64,000 bases of DNA from Ariolimax columbianus (GCA_036924085.1 JAVGWX010000012.1:7092478-7156477); one strand, 5' to 3'. Counted from the first letter of the stretch, positions 1 to 10,863 are shown. Notes: generated by a model not told the origin, from the sequence alone. A program made the numbers and translations.

Positions 1-735
1 AGGAAAATTCATAACAGAAAAGTACCAGCGAATTTATCTTCACTGCACACCAATGTTTGATCCAATCCATTGAACACAGCACACATCGTCACATTGACTA
101 CATCTACTTCAATAGTCAAAAGTACGACATGAATATCAATACATCAAAAACATGGACAATTAATATAGGTAGAAAACACACGAAACATTACATTCATATG
201 AATGGAAAAATAATAAAGCAGGAACAATAGTTTATGTATTTAGGAATTATTTTTACTGATGATGGCAGACTCGATAGACAGATAGATACGAATGTGCAGT
301 GAGCAAACGATATCATTCACCAGATGTCTCCACTACTAAAACACCCCAATATTTTAGTCCAAGCAAAAAAGCAGACTATAAATAATATATTTATTCCAAT
401 CATGTACTACCAGTACCAGGCATTGGCATTGAATAAGCCCAATGAATGAAAGTTTGCCACCTCCGAAATGCGATGCCTACGAAAGGTCGCTAACAACATC
501 AAAAGAGACATCATCACAAATATGAGTATTCGGGATGAGGTTTAACAATTTCATTCCTAAATCAGAGAAGGACATGAATTGACAGCATTGTGAGAATGCA
601 ACCAGACCACATTGTTCATGCAACTTTCTACAGGAGATCATCCGGAAAGAGGGCAAACAGGTATACAGAGGAAAAGGTGGATAGACTACGTTAACGAGAC
701 CTCTCGTAAAATTGGGAAAATGTTACACGGGCCAC
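1..735 (+). mobile_element. RTE-like non-LTR retrotransposon fragment (RT C-terminal region), decayed
   Basis: Conceptual translation across several stops and frameshifts gives the end of an RTE-type reverse transcriptase. A tyrosine-leucine-glycine thumb segment appears near 240 (FMYLGIIF), followed by the usual tail with RCLRKV and a GQTGIQRKRWIDYV block near 655-695. The 5' part lies outside the window. Stops interrupt every frame, so it is a dead copy. The assignment rests on motif order only, and the subfamily is uncertain. Confidence 0.6.
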
Positions 736-757
736 TAGACATGTGAAGGGGCAAATA

Positions 758-1128
758 CATACCACAACACTAGGCTACAACTCGATAGAAAGTGAGACGA
801 CACTGGGCTACAACCCTGTAGAAACTGAGACGATACTGGGCTACAACCCTGTAGAAAGTGAGACCACACTGAGCTACAACCCGGTAGAAAGTGAGACGAC
901 ACTGGGCTACAACCCGGTAGAAAGTGAGACGACACTGGGCTACAACCCGATAGAAAGTGAGACGACACTGGGCTACAACCCGGTAGAAAGTGAGACTACA
1001 CTGAGCTACAACCCGATAGAAAGTGACACGACACTGGGCTACAACCCGATAGAAAGTGAGACAACACTGGGCTACAACCCGATAGAAAGTGAGACGACAC
1101 TGGGCTACAACCCGGTAGAAAGTAAGAC
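758..1128. repeat. 33-bp minisatellite, about 11 units
   Basis: Tandem units built on ACACTGGGCTACAACCCGGT followed by AGAAAGTGAGACG, with a few substitutions per unit. The period is a multiple of three and lacks stops, so it is open in several frames on both strands (an 11-residue repeat such as ETTLGYNPVES). These frames are by-products, not genes. One unit is interrupted by the retrotransposon fragment at 1129-1477, and the array resumes briefly after it. Confidence 0.93.
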
Positions 1129-1477
1129 TTTTTCTTCTTCTTCTTCTTTGTACGCTGACAGACGTCAACTTGAATTTGTTCGAAGAAAACAGCTGTCATC
1201 CTGAGGCTGTCAACACTGCCATAGAGCTTGTCTAGTGTTGCCACTGCTGATAGCCACATGTGCTTTCTCTGGTCCTCGTATGTCGGACAATTTTGCAGCA
1301 GATGTTCAGCGGTCATTTTCCCGGTACCACAGGTATATTCATCAGTGCCACCTATCTTCATTTTATTGAATAGATGGTACCTCAGTCTGTTGTGTCCTGT
1401 GCGGAGTCTGAAGACCACGACCTGCTCTCTTCTGTTCAACTGGTAGTAGGCATCATTTTGTGTGTAGCCAGTATGTT
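1129..1477 (-). mobile_element. 5'-truncated copy of the 18S-linked LINE family, minus strand, with TSD
   Basis: The minus strand encodes the post-RNase H tail of the same family as 2738-9730 (REQVVVFRLRTGHNRLRYHL, then a C-x-C...H-x4-C zinc-like motif around TCGTGKMTAEHLLQNC). It ends in a (GAA)n tail, seen as TTC repeats at 1131-1147. It is flanked by a 15-bp target-site duplication, GGTAGAAAGT(A/G)AGAC at 1114-1128 and 1478-1492. The terminal residues (EQIQVDV) differ from the two long copies (EKIMVTV), which suggests a second subfamily. Confidence 0.88.
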
Positions 1478-1485
1478 GGTAGAAA

Positions 1486-2640
1486 GTGAGACGATTAGAG
1501 GAGAAGAATCTATTTTTTGTTCTTGTTCTTCTTCACTTTGAGCTTGTTCTTATTGCTCCTGTTCTTCTTGTTCTTATTATTCTTGTACTTTTTGTTATGG
1601 TCTACTTGGTCTTCTTATTTTTCTCACTGATTCTTCTTGCTTATTGTTGTTGTTCTTCTTGCTCTTGTTCTTCTTGTTTTCTTCTTCTTCTTCTTTATGT
1701 TGATCCTGCCATATGTGTTCTTGTTTTCTACTTGTTCTTCCCGTCCTTGTTTTTCTTATTCTGGTTTGCTTGTATCCTTGTCACGGTTCATTTTGTTCTT
1801 GTTGTTTTACATCTTCTTCTAGTTTTATTTATTCTCGTTCTTCTTGTTCTGTTAGTTGTTTAAGTTTATGAGCGCTTGTTATTTTTGATTTGTTTGTTGT
1901 TCAAGTTTATGAGCGCTTGTTATTTTTGATTTGTTTGTTGTTCAAGTTTATGAGTGCTTGTTATTTTTGATTTGTTTGTTGTTCAAGTTTATGAGAGCTT
2001 GTTCTTCTTGTTCTGTTAGTTGTTCAAGTTTATGAGTGCTTGTTATTTTTGATTTGTTTGTTGTTCAAGTTTATGAGTGCTTGTTATTTTTGATTTGTTG
2101 GTTGTTCAAGTTTATGAGTGCTTGTTATTTTTGATTTGTTTGTTGTTCAAGTTTATTAGTGCTTGTTATTTTTGATTTGTTTGTTGTTCAAGTTTATGAG
2201 TGCTTGTTCTTCTTGTTCTGTTAGTGGTTCAAGTTTATGAGTGTTTGTTCCTCTTGTTATTATTTCTGTTGTTTTCTTGTTCTTGTTCTATTTTTCCTTG
2301 TTTCCATTGTTCTTTACATTCATTATTTTCTTCTTGTCTTTGCTCTTCTTGTCTTGTCGTTATTTTGTGCATTTCTTGTTTTTGGTGCACTTAAACTTGT
2401 TTGGATTATTTTTGTTCTTCTTCTTATTTCTCTCTTGCCTCTTCTTCCTATCAATATTGTTCTTCTTGTTCATGATCTTGTTCTTACTTTTGCAGTTATC
2501 TTTCTTGTTCTTGTACTTATTGATTTTGTCAATGTTTTCTTACTCTTTGTTCTTATCAATTTGTTTTCCTGACATTGATTTCTTGTCTTTGTTCATTGTT
2601 GTTCGTGTCATTTATATTTCTTCTTGAAGGTTGTGCACAT
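1486..2640. repeat. TTCTTG-rich low-complexity tract containing a 41-bp minisatellite
   Basis: The plus strand is almost wholly T/C/G with irregular TTGTTCTTC motifs. From about 1856 to 2245 it holds some nine units of a 41-bp repeat (GTTGTTCAAGTTTATGAGYG then CTTGTTATTTTTGATTTGTTT). Apparent hydrophobic reading frames here (Leu/Val/Phe rich) arise from the base composition and should not be read as membrane proteins. Confidence 0.85.
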
Positions 2641-2737
2641 GTGGTCACTGAGCCATGAAGGTTGTACACATGTGGTCACTGAGCCATGAAGGCTGTGCAC
2701 ATGTGGTCACTGAGCCATGAAGGTTGTACACATGTGG
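2637..2737. repeat. 31-bp minisatellite, left part of an array split by LINE copy 1
   Basis: About three units of TGTGGTCACTGAGCCATGAA plus GGTTGTACACA. The same unit continues at 9731, so one array was split by the insertion of the element at 2738-9730. The last 12 bases (GTACACATGTGG, 2726-2737) are the left target-site duplication. Confidence 0.95.
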
Positions 2738-3359
2738 ATCTGGGGTAGTTGTCTCGCCGCCGCGATTCAATTTCAACCAGTGTTCGTAAAGCGATCTCAG
2801 TCCCGCCAGGCGAAGCGATAGCGCGGGCTTGCGGAAAACGCTCGCTCGCCTTTCCCCGTAGAGCTATTGGGGTGCGGTGTTTTTTTTGGCGTCTCCTCCA
2901 CCGAGGTGCGCTGCTCTGGTTCGTATCGAGAAACGTTGTCAGTCCGTGGTGATTTATCTAAGGCTTATAGCAGAGCTCGACAGTTCGTCTCGCTGGTGGT
3001 CAGACTCTCGCAAAGAGCTTGTGACCGGCAAATGAAAAGCAGGAATCGTGCCTGAAGGCCCTGTGTTATCCCGGGGACCAACCCTCGGGAGAAGGGCAGG
3101 CCGGCAGGCCAAATTGTCTCTAGTCCCAGTGAAATTCCTCGCCGAGGTCGTTGGGATCCGTTCTGCACAGAGCGCTGCCATCCCTCCTCGAGCGAGCCCG
3201 GTCGATCGGTCGTCTGGTGCGTGTAGGGGCCCCTATCAGGCGGTCCTAGGTCGACCGTCCGTCCGTTCCGTCAGTCGGTCCCTGCAGCCGTCCCAGTGAG
3301 GCTTTTTACACACCTGTCCTCCGCCGACCGGTGTGTGCGCTACGTACGTCTCCGACATA
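2738..3359 (+). other. Putative rDNA 5' external transcribed spacer inside LINE copy 1
   Basis: A GC-rich, CpG-rich stretch, very unlike the AT-rich or repetitive flanks, that runs directly into the 5' end of 18S sequence at 3360. It contains blocks such as CGGTCGATCGGTCGTC and CCGTCCGTCCGTTCCGTCAG. Position and composition are those expected of a 5' ETS. ETS sequence is not conserved, so identity is inferred from its junction with 18S. The left edge (2738) would then lie at or downstream of the Pol I start site. Confidence 0.65.
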
Positions 3360-4632
3360 TATCTGGTTGATCCTGCCAGTAGTCATATGCTTGTCTCAAA
3401 GATTAAGCCATGCATGTCTAAGTTCACACTGTCTCACGGTGAAACCACGAATGGCTCATTAAATCAGTCGAGGTTCCTTAGATGACACGATCCTACTTGG
3501 ATAACTGTGGCAATTCTAGAGCTAATACATGCTTACCAAGCTCCGACCCTCGCGGAAAGAGCGCTTTTATTAGTTCAAAACCAATCGTCGTTTCCCCTCG
3601 CGGGGTTGCGGCGTCCCCACTGGTGACTCTGGATAACTTTGTGCTGATCGCATGGCCGTATGTGCCGGCGACGCATCTTTCAAATGTCTGCCCTATCAAA
3701 TGTCGATGGTACGTGACATGCCTACCATGTTTGTAACGGGTAACGGGGAATCAGGGTTCGATTCCGGAGAGGGAGCATGAGAAACGGCTACCACATCCAA
3801 GGAAGGCAGCAGGCGCGCAACTTACCCACTCCCGGCACGGGGAGGTAGTGACGAAAAATAACAATACGGGACTCTTTCGAGGCCCCGTAATTGGAATGAG
3901 TACACTTTAAACCCTTTAACGAGGATCTATTGGAGGGCAAGTCTGGTGCCAGCAGCCGCGGTAATTCCAGCTCCAAAAGCGTATATTAAAGTTGTAGCAG
4001 TTAAAAAGCTCCTACTTGGATCTCAGGCGCAGGCAGGCGGTCCGGCTCGCGCCGGTTCACTGCCCGTTGTCTCCTGCCTCACCGTCTGCTGGCTCTCTCC
4101 CACGGGTGCTCTTCGCTGAGCGTCCTGACTGGGTGGCCGGCGCGTTCACTTTGAAAAAATTAGAGTGTTCAAAGCAGGCCTTGGCTGCCTGAATAATGGT
4201 GTCTGGAATAATGGAATATGACCTCGGTTCTATTTTGTTGGTTTTCGGAACTGGAGGTAATGATTAACAGGGACAAACGGGGGCATTCGTATTGCGGCGT
4301 TAGAGGTGAAATTCTTGGATCGAGGCAAAACGAGCTACTGCGAACGCATTTGTCAAGAATGTTTTCATTAATCAAGAACGAAAGTCAGAGGCGCGAAGAC
4401 GATCAGATACCGTCGTAGCTCTGACCATAAACGATGCCGACTAGCGATCCGCAGGAGTTGCTTCGATGATTCTGAGGCAGCTTCCGGGAAACCAAAGTTT
4501 TTGGGTTCTGGGGGAAGTATGGTTGCATAGCTGAAATTTAAAGGAATTGACGGAAGGGCACCACCAAGAGTGGAGCCTGCGGCTAAATTTGACTCAACAC
4601 GGCCAACACTGAAATGACTGACATGCCGAGAC
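3360..4632 (+). rRNA. 18S rRNA-like segment, 5' two thirds only, embedded in LINE copy 1
   Basis: It starts with TATCTGGTTGATCCTGCCAG and follows a metazoan 18S through TAAGCCATGCATGTCTAAG, GCCAGCAGCCGCGGTAATTC, the V4 region (about 4030-4145), GAGGTGAAATTCTTGGATCG, and AAAGGAATTGACGGAAGGGC. It loses clear homology after the GACTCAACACG block near 4600. The last third of the gene is absent. Substitutions at normally invariant places (GCTCCTACTTGG where GCTCGTAGTTGG is expected, GAAACCACGAATGG, GGCTAAATTT) show that it is not a working rRNA gene. It is 5' cargo of the retrotransposon. Confidence 0.93.
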
Positions 4633-4900
4633 CACTTTCCTTGGGTCTAATATGGAACTGGTGCTGGATTTAGACCCTCAGAAATCTGGGTGTACGCCCT
4701 CTTTGGCTCGGTTGGTCTGCATTCAGAGTTTGATAAAGGAATTGACGGAAGAGCACTATCAGGAGTGGAGCCTGCGGCTTGATTTGACTCAACACGCAAA
4801 CACTGTAGAACGACAGACAAATCGAGAGCTGGCCAAAAATGAACGGGTGCTGGAAATAAACCATCGGAAAACAGGTCAGTTTTACCCTACAAATGACAGG
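4535..4900 (+). repeat. Two tandem 18S-derived units in the 5' region of LINE copy 1
   Basis: The 18S block beginning AAAGGAATTGACGGAAG occurs at about 4541 and again at about 4737. Each time it is followed by GGAGCCTGCGGCT, GACTCAACACG, a diverged ACACTG...GACAGA...GAGAGC stretch like the next part of 18S, and a linker with GGTGCTGGA. The second unit is more diverged (GAGCACTATCAGGAG). Copy 2 has three such units (54379, 54575, 54758), so unit number varies between copies. Confidence 0.85.
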
Positions 4901-5908
4901 GCGTTGCTACGGAAATCCTGCTCAACTCGAGAGGAACCGCAGACATTTGGTTCACGTACCAGGCAGATAAGCCAGTGGCGCGAGGCTAACATGTGAGGGA
5001 TTACAGCCGGACGCCTGTTAGCCGGAATCCCGCCCAAATTCTCAGCACCACTGCAATGGGAGGCTTCGATATGGTAGGGACCTGGGGATCGCACCTCAAC
5101 CCTACCAGGTCGAGCCACAGAAAGAGGTCTCCTCCAACTGCTAATCAAAGCGGGCAAATAGCTGCTCGATATTCACCCTATACGGCGATGGGGTGCGAAA
5201 CCACCAACATAAGACTTAGTTCTTGGTCGGGGTGTCGAAAACAGTAAAGCAGCCACCTCAATGTGGACTGTCGAGACTCACTCCTTGACCACGAGACATG
5301 TCTGCAAACCAGGCGAATAACATATCCGTGACATTACCAGGCTTGTTCCCTGGTTAAATGCAATTCTACTTCGATATCTACCTCTGTACGCTATCAGCCA
5401 TACCAATGGACGCAGAAGAGATGCAGACTAGCGGACATTGCACACCTGTCCCACTGTGACAACATCCCAGGTGGCGGGGAATGTTAGGCGTACCATCCCT
5501 GCATAGAAGCCAAGAAAATAAAGGGAGCAAAGTGATACCACACTCACATGCAAATGCTACGTGACGATCCTGGGGTACAGACACACTGGACTGCCTCTCT
5601 TCCGGGTAAACCATTCCATATCATATATCATCTCATATATCATATCATATATCATCACCGCACCCTATAGACACGAGTAGTGAAGACTCGTTAGTCTGGT
5701 AAGACAACTTCCATACGAGAGACAACTATGATTATAAGCAACTGCTGCCGTGTAGATAGGCTGGGGACAGCCAAAGGCTAAGGAAGGCATCCCTACAGAA
5801 ACGACTGTTGAAATCGGATGCACGGGGCCACACGCCTAACAAAACAGTGCAACGTAAATCAGAAAAACGTATGGCGCTCATCCTGCGGAGTCCCGCCAGG
5901 CAGCGATA
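4900..5908 (+). other. 5' untranslated/leader region of LINE copy 1; no ORF1 seen
   Basis: The segment aligns along its length with 55060-55987 of copy 2, so it belongs to the element. It includes an ATATCATATCATATATC microsatellite near 5615-5658 that is shorter in copy 2. No reading frame is conserved between the two copies here, and no CCHC knuckle or coiled-coil gag-like protein is visible. The family either lacks ORF1 or both copies lost it. Confidence 0.6.
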
Positions 5909-8900
5909 GTGCCTCGAATGGGCCCACCCTTGACTACTGGTGGTCACCCACCCATGTGTCATGGAGTCAAGGCACATGGCTATGGGGCAACTCCTATTGA
6001 CCAAAAACTCAAGACCCTCAAAATACTACAGTGGAATGCTGAGGGTATCGTTAACAAAAAGCTTTCCCTAACACATCACCTGCATGAAGGTAAGATTGAC
6101 GTGGCATGTATCCAGGAAACGCACCTCAACAAAAACCATAAATTCTCAATCAGAGGATACCAGACCTTCCGTCTCGATAGAGAAGGTCACAAAGGAGGGG
6201 TCCTGATACTGACCCGAAACTGCATACCGAGTAGCGCGGTATCTGTCAATCACACCAGACAAGCAGAAATTGTAGGAGATGACATAATGGCTCAAGAGAC
6301 GAAGCTCCGCATTTTCAATCTGTACGGACCACCAAATAAATCCCTATCGCTCTCGAGTATGGACGTCAAAGACTCCAACTGCATAGTAGTTGAAGACTTC
6401 AACAGCCACTCGAAGAGATGGGGATACTCGGACACAGACAGCAGAGGTGACGAAGTGGAAGATTGGGAGATAGACACAAATCTATCCCTAATCAATAGGC
6501 CGGAGGATAGCCCTAGTTTCTATTCTATAACATAGAATACCACCTCGACTCCAGATTTGGCCTTCTCCACACAGGACATACACCATAAAATAGACCGCCA
6601 GGTGCTAAAGCAACTGGCAGGTAGCGACCACAGGCCAATCAGGCTAGACATTGATATAGAAGTAGGCCCACAGGAAACAAAAACGCTCCCACTTTGGAAC
6701 TACAAACGAGCCGACTGGGACAGATTTGCAATCCTAACAGATGGGCTGTGTGAAACCATCAACACACGAAACAACAAAATGAAGCCTATGGTGGAAAGCC
6801 TAAGCAAGGCAATAATGCAAGCCGCCACTGAAACCATCCCAAGAGGGGCTAGTAAAAACTATAAGCCCTATTGGAATGATGAGTTGCAGAAAGCGGAAGA
6901 TGCAGTAACAAATGCTAGGAACATGGCAGAGCGAGAACAATCTATGGAGGCGAATATCGTCCTCAAAGTCGCCACGGCGAAATACAAATACACTCTCAAC
7001 CAAACAGCAAAAGAGAGCTGAAAAACAAAACTGAAAGTCTCAACCTAGACAAAGAAGGGAACAAGCTATGGAAGCTAGAGCCATGAATGACGAAACCCCG
7101 TCAAACAAACAAATTACTATCAAGCAGGGCGAAAACCTGCTCACAGGGAAAAAAGCAGCAAACGCTTTTGTAGAACACTATGCCAAAGCAAACCACATCG
7201 AGGTCCCTGCAGATAGGCATACAGACATTAGTGAAGAGCAAAAGGGGCACGACAACATCAATACGGCACCAGAAGAGCATATGATGGCTAAATTAACAAT
7301 GAGCGAAATGGAAGAGGCCATGAGAACATTAAAGAAAAGGAAATCTCCCGGAAAAGACGGGATGACAAACGAAATGTTGATGGGGCTAGGCCAAACAGCG
7401 AAGAGGAAACTGCTATCGGTCCTGAACCAAAGCTGGAAAAGGGGTATTGTACCCCAGGCATGGAAAGACGCAGTACTTGTACCAGTACCAAAAAATGGAA
7501 AGGATAAAACAGATCCGAAAGGATACAGGCCTATCAGCCTACTGAGTTGTGTTGACAAACTGATGGAACGTATGATAAACACCAGACTGATGTGGCATCT
7601 GGAAGAAAAACGAATACTAATTCCACAGCAAGCAGGCTTTAGACAGCACAGATCCACTGAGGACCAGGTCATCCTCATAGCCCAGGAAATAGAAGATGCC
7701 TACCAGGCACAGAAACACACAGTAGCGGTTTGGGTGGACCTGGAGAAGGCAAGTCTAGAAAGACGGACTTAGAGTCAAGCTAAGGAGAAGTGAAGTTTGT
7801 GGGAGAATGTACAAGTGGATCAACCACTACCTCAAACAAAGAACGGCCAGAGTTCAAGTACAAGGGCAGATGAGCAAAAAGGTGACACTCGAGCAGGGAG
7901 TACCCCAAGGGGGAGTACTGTCACCCACACTCTTCCTGGTGTATATAAACGACATTACAGAGAATATACCAAGAACAGTCCATATCTCAATGTTTGCAGA
8001 CGATCTGACTATGTGGACCTCTGAAAAGAATCTCACCATAGCAAGAAATCGGATGCAGCAGGCCCTAACATCGCTGGAAGAGTGGGCGAACTCATGGCTG
8101 GTCAAAATAAACGAGGAGAAAACCACATGCACAATATTCTCGCTTTCAATCAAACCTCCAAAACACCAAATTAAGTTTAAATGGCAAATTCCTGCAGCCA
8201 AACGACAACCCAAACTATCTGGGAGTCACATTTGATCGGCGCATGACATGGAAAAGTCAGATCGAGAGAAACCGAATGAGAGCCAGAGAAAGAATGGCAA
8301 TCATAAGGAAACTTGCTGGCACAAGCTGGGGAGCAGACGAAAGCATACTAAAGAAACTGTACACTGGAAGAGTGAGACCAGTTCTCGAGTATGGCATTGC
8401 GGCATGGACCAGATCAGCAAAGGCGAACTTCGATAAAGTTAGCAAACTTCAAAACCAAGCCATGAGAGTTATAACAGGAGGCATGAAGTCAACGCCAATT
8501 GTAGAACTTGAAAAGATTACAAAACTGCAATCCATGACCGATAAAAGAGACTGCAGAGCCCAGCTGCAGTCAGAGAAACTCCGAAGACTGACTGACCATC
8601 CAATGCACCAGAGACTAAACAATTTGGGAAATGGGAAACTAAAGCGGAGAAACTTTGCAGAAATAGCCAAAGCAAAGATGCACGAAGATCCCATAAACGC
8701 ACTAACAACACCAAAATCCATCACTACTGTACAAAAACCTACCTGGAGGCAGGATATATTTCCAGAGGTGGTAGAAAATTTACCAGGTATTGGAAACAAA
8801 AACTGCCAGACTGGAAAAGAAAGGAGAGATACTACCCTAAGCTTTATATCGAAAAACTACCCAAGCATGGACTGGACCCATGCATACACCGACGGTTCTG

Positions 8901-9718
8901 TAACAAACACTACACAGAACGGAGGGGCAGGAGCACTCCTGAACCTACCAAATCGTAGAAAAATAACACTGTCATTCGCTACTGGTAAGTACACAAGCAA
9001 TTTCAGAGCGGAGGCAGAGGCACTGAGGGCGGCAGTGGAAGAAATGGTGACACATAAAGAAAATGAAAGCAAAATAGTCCTGCTTACAGATGCTCTCGCC
9101 GTAGTCACAGCGCTAAAAAGCCAGAAAAACACTGAGCTTAATGACTTAAGAACAGCACTCTGTCAACTATGCCAGCAGTCCGCACCAAAAAGGGTAGTGG
9201 TACAGTGGGTCCCATCACACTGCAACATCCAAGGCAACGAGGAGGCAGACAGACTGGCAAAAGAAGGCGCAATAGTACCACAAACAGATACTAGTATGAC
9301 GTACGAAGAGTCAAAACGGCTTATCAAAGCCAGATACATGAATAAATGGGAAAGCGAACATACTGGTTACACCAAAAACGATGCACATTACCAGCTGAGC
9401 AGAAGAGAGCAGGTCGTTGTCTTCAGACTTCGCACTGGCCACAATAGACTGAGGTACCACCTATTCAACAAATTGAAGATAGGTGGAACCGACGAATGCC
9501 CGTGTGGTACCGGGAAAATGACCGCTGAGCATCTGCTGCAGAACTGCCCGACATACGAGGATCAGAGAGAGCAGATGTGGCCATCACCAGTGGAACCACA
9601 AGACAAGCTCTATGGCAGCGTCGTCAGCCTCAGGATGACCGCCGCTTTTTTCGAAAAAAATAATGGTTACTGTCTGACTGCGTACGAAGAAGAAGAAGAA
9701 GACGAAGAAGAAGAATAA
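5909..9718 (+). pseudogene. LINE copy 1 ORF: endonuclease-RT-RNase H polyprotein, broken
   Basis: Order of domains: AP endonuclease (QWNAEG near 6031, CIQETHL near 6107, DFNSH near 6395, SDHRPI near 6625), reverse transcriptase (SPGKDG near 7350, GYRPISLLS near 7520, QAGFRQHRSTEDQ near 7628, GVPQGGVLSPTLF near 7900, FADD near 7993), RNase H (YTDGS near 8884, FRAEAEALRAA near 9002, LLTDA near 9081, WVPSHCNIQGNEEADRL near 9207) and a CPCGTG...EHLLQNC tail near 9500. Lesions: TGG to TAG at about 6532; a stop at about 7018 shared with copy 2; a 1-base and a 4-base deletion near 7030 and 7075; a deletion at about 7750 that removes the FDKVW part of RT motif A and its catalytic Asp; a 1-base insertion near 8155; and a frameshift at the C-terminus that makes the frame run into the GAA tail. 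The endonuclease also has E for G before DFNSH. Confidence 0.9.
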
Positions 9719-9730
9719 GAAGAAGAAGAA

Positions 9731-10345
9731 GTACACATGTGGTCATTGAGCCATGAGGGTTGTACACATGTGGTCACTGAGCCATGAAGGTTGTACACAT
9801 GGGGTCACTGAGCCATGAAGGTTGTACACAAGTGGTCACTGAGCCATGAATGGTGTACACATGTGGTCACTGAGCCGAGAAAGTTGTACACATGTGGTCA
9901 CTTAGCCATGAAGGTTGTACACATGTTTTCACTGAGCCAAGAAGGTTGTACATATATGGTCACTGAGCCATGAAGGTTGTACCCATGTGGTCACTGAGCC
10001 ATTAAGGTTGTACACATGTGGTACCTGAGCCATCAAGGTTGTACACATGTGGTCACTGAGCCATGAAGGTTGTACACATGTGGTCACTGAGCCATGAAGG
10101 TTGTACACATGTGGTACTTGAGCCATCAAGGTTGTACACATGTGGTTACTGAGCCACGAATGGTGTACACATGTGGTCACTGAGCCATGAAGGTTGTACA
10201 CATGTGGTCACTGGGCCATGAAGGTTGTACACATGTGGTCACTGAGCCAAGAAGGTTGTACACATGTGGTCACTGAGCCATCAAGGTTGTACACATGTGG
10301 TACCTGAGCCGATGAAGGTTATACACATGTGGTCACTGAGCCATG
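9731..10345. repeat. 31-bp minisatellite, right part of the split array, about 20 units
   Basis: It continues the array seen at 2637-2737 (GGTCACTGAGCCATGAAGGT plus TGTACACATGT), with point variants and a few shortened units reading GGTACCTGAGCC or GGTACTTGAGCC. The first 12 bases are the right target-site duplication of LINE copy 1. Confidence 0.95.
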
Positions 10346-10863
10346 ATGGTTCCATTCATGCGGCTGTTCAGTCCTCGAGCTGCTATATATATATATGACC
10401 TATATGAAACTGTTTAGCTTGAGTTGACTCACTATAAATATTCCACTTTTGTCCCGTCATGGTATCATCTGAACATTTTGTAAATTTACAATTTTATTCA
10501 TGCGCACAATTAGGACATTAGTGTACCCTCATGATTGAAAGTTAGATTACATTAGCTGTGGAAAGTTTCAATGTACGGGCATCAAATCTAAACTCCGCCT
10601 ACTAAATCAGAAAATAGAATGAAAATCAAGTGGTTATTTTGACCAGATGTTCTGATGATGGTGTCCAGTTTGTCATTTCGGCCTTCAGTTTGTGGCTATG
10701 CTGGACAAGGATACTTTACATTAAAAACATACACCACATTACAATTATCTTTTAATTTAAGAGTAATTGGAAAATAATATTTAGATCACTGGCTGTAATT
10801 TACTTTGGTGCCACTGCACTGGTGAATAATGTTAACATTGTTTGAGAACCTCTGATAAATATG
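10346..10863. other. Upstream region of gene A, no gene seen
   Basis: AT-rich, non-repetitive DNA apart from a (TA)n run near 10384. It lies directly 5' of the TATA box at 10864 and probably holds the proximal regulatory region of the C1q gene. No defined factor sites are claimed. Confidence 0.45.

Larger units (their letters stand above)
2738..9730 (+). mobile_element. Non-LTR retrotransposon copy 1 with rDNA-derived 5' end (ETS + 18S), (GAA)n tail
   Basis: A single inserted unit of about 7 kb. From 5' to 3' it holds a GC-rich ETS-like segment, an 18S rRNA-like segment, a repeat of a short 18S segment, a 1-kb 5' region, an ORF with apurinic endonuclease, reverse transcriptase, RNase H and a zinc-like tail, and a GAA-repeat tail. 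The insertion is defined by GTACACATGTGG at 2726-2737 and 9731-9742 and by the interrupted 31-bp minisatellite. The RNase H after the RT and the C-terminal CCHC-like motif fit the I group (I/Nimb/Ingi-type) of LINEs. The exact clade needs a tree. The coding region is broken by stops and indels, so the copy is inactive. Site-specific LINEs of rRNA genes are known (R1, R2, R7 and R8), but those copies sit in rDNA. Here the rDNA travels with the element. Confidence 0.9.

Noticed and set aside
1486..2627. Hydrophobic open frames that look like multi-pass membrane proteins
   Set aside because: They are translations of a TTCTTG-rich low-complexity tract and a 41-bp minisatellite, with no splice or domain evidence.
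3360..4632. A functional 18S rRNA gene or normal rDNA unit
   Set aside because: The last third is missing, conserved positions are changed, and no ITS, 5.8S or 28S follows. The segment lies within the TSDs of a retrotransposon.
4652..5247. ORF1 (gag-like) of the LINE
   Set aside because: Open frames here are not in the same register or conserved in copy 2 and have no CCHC or coiled-coil features.
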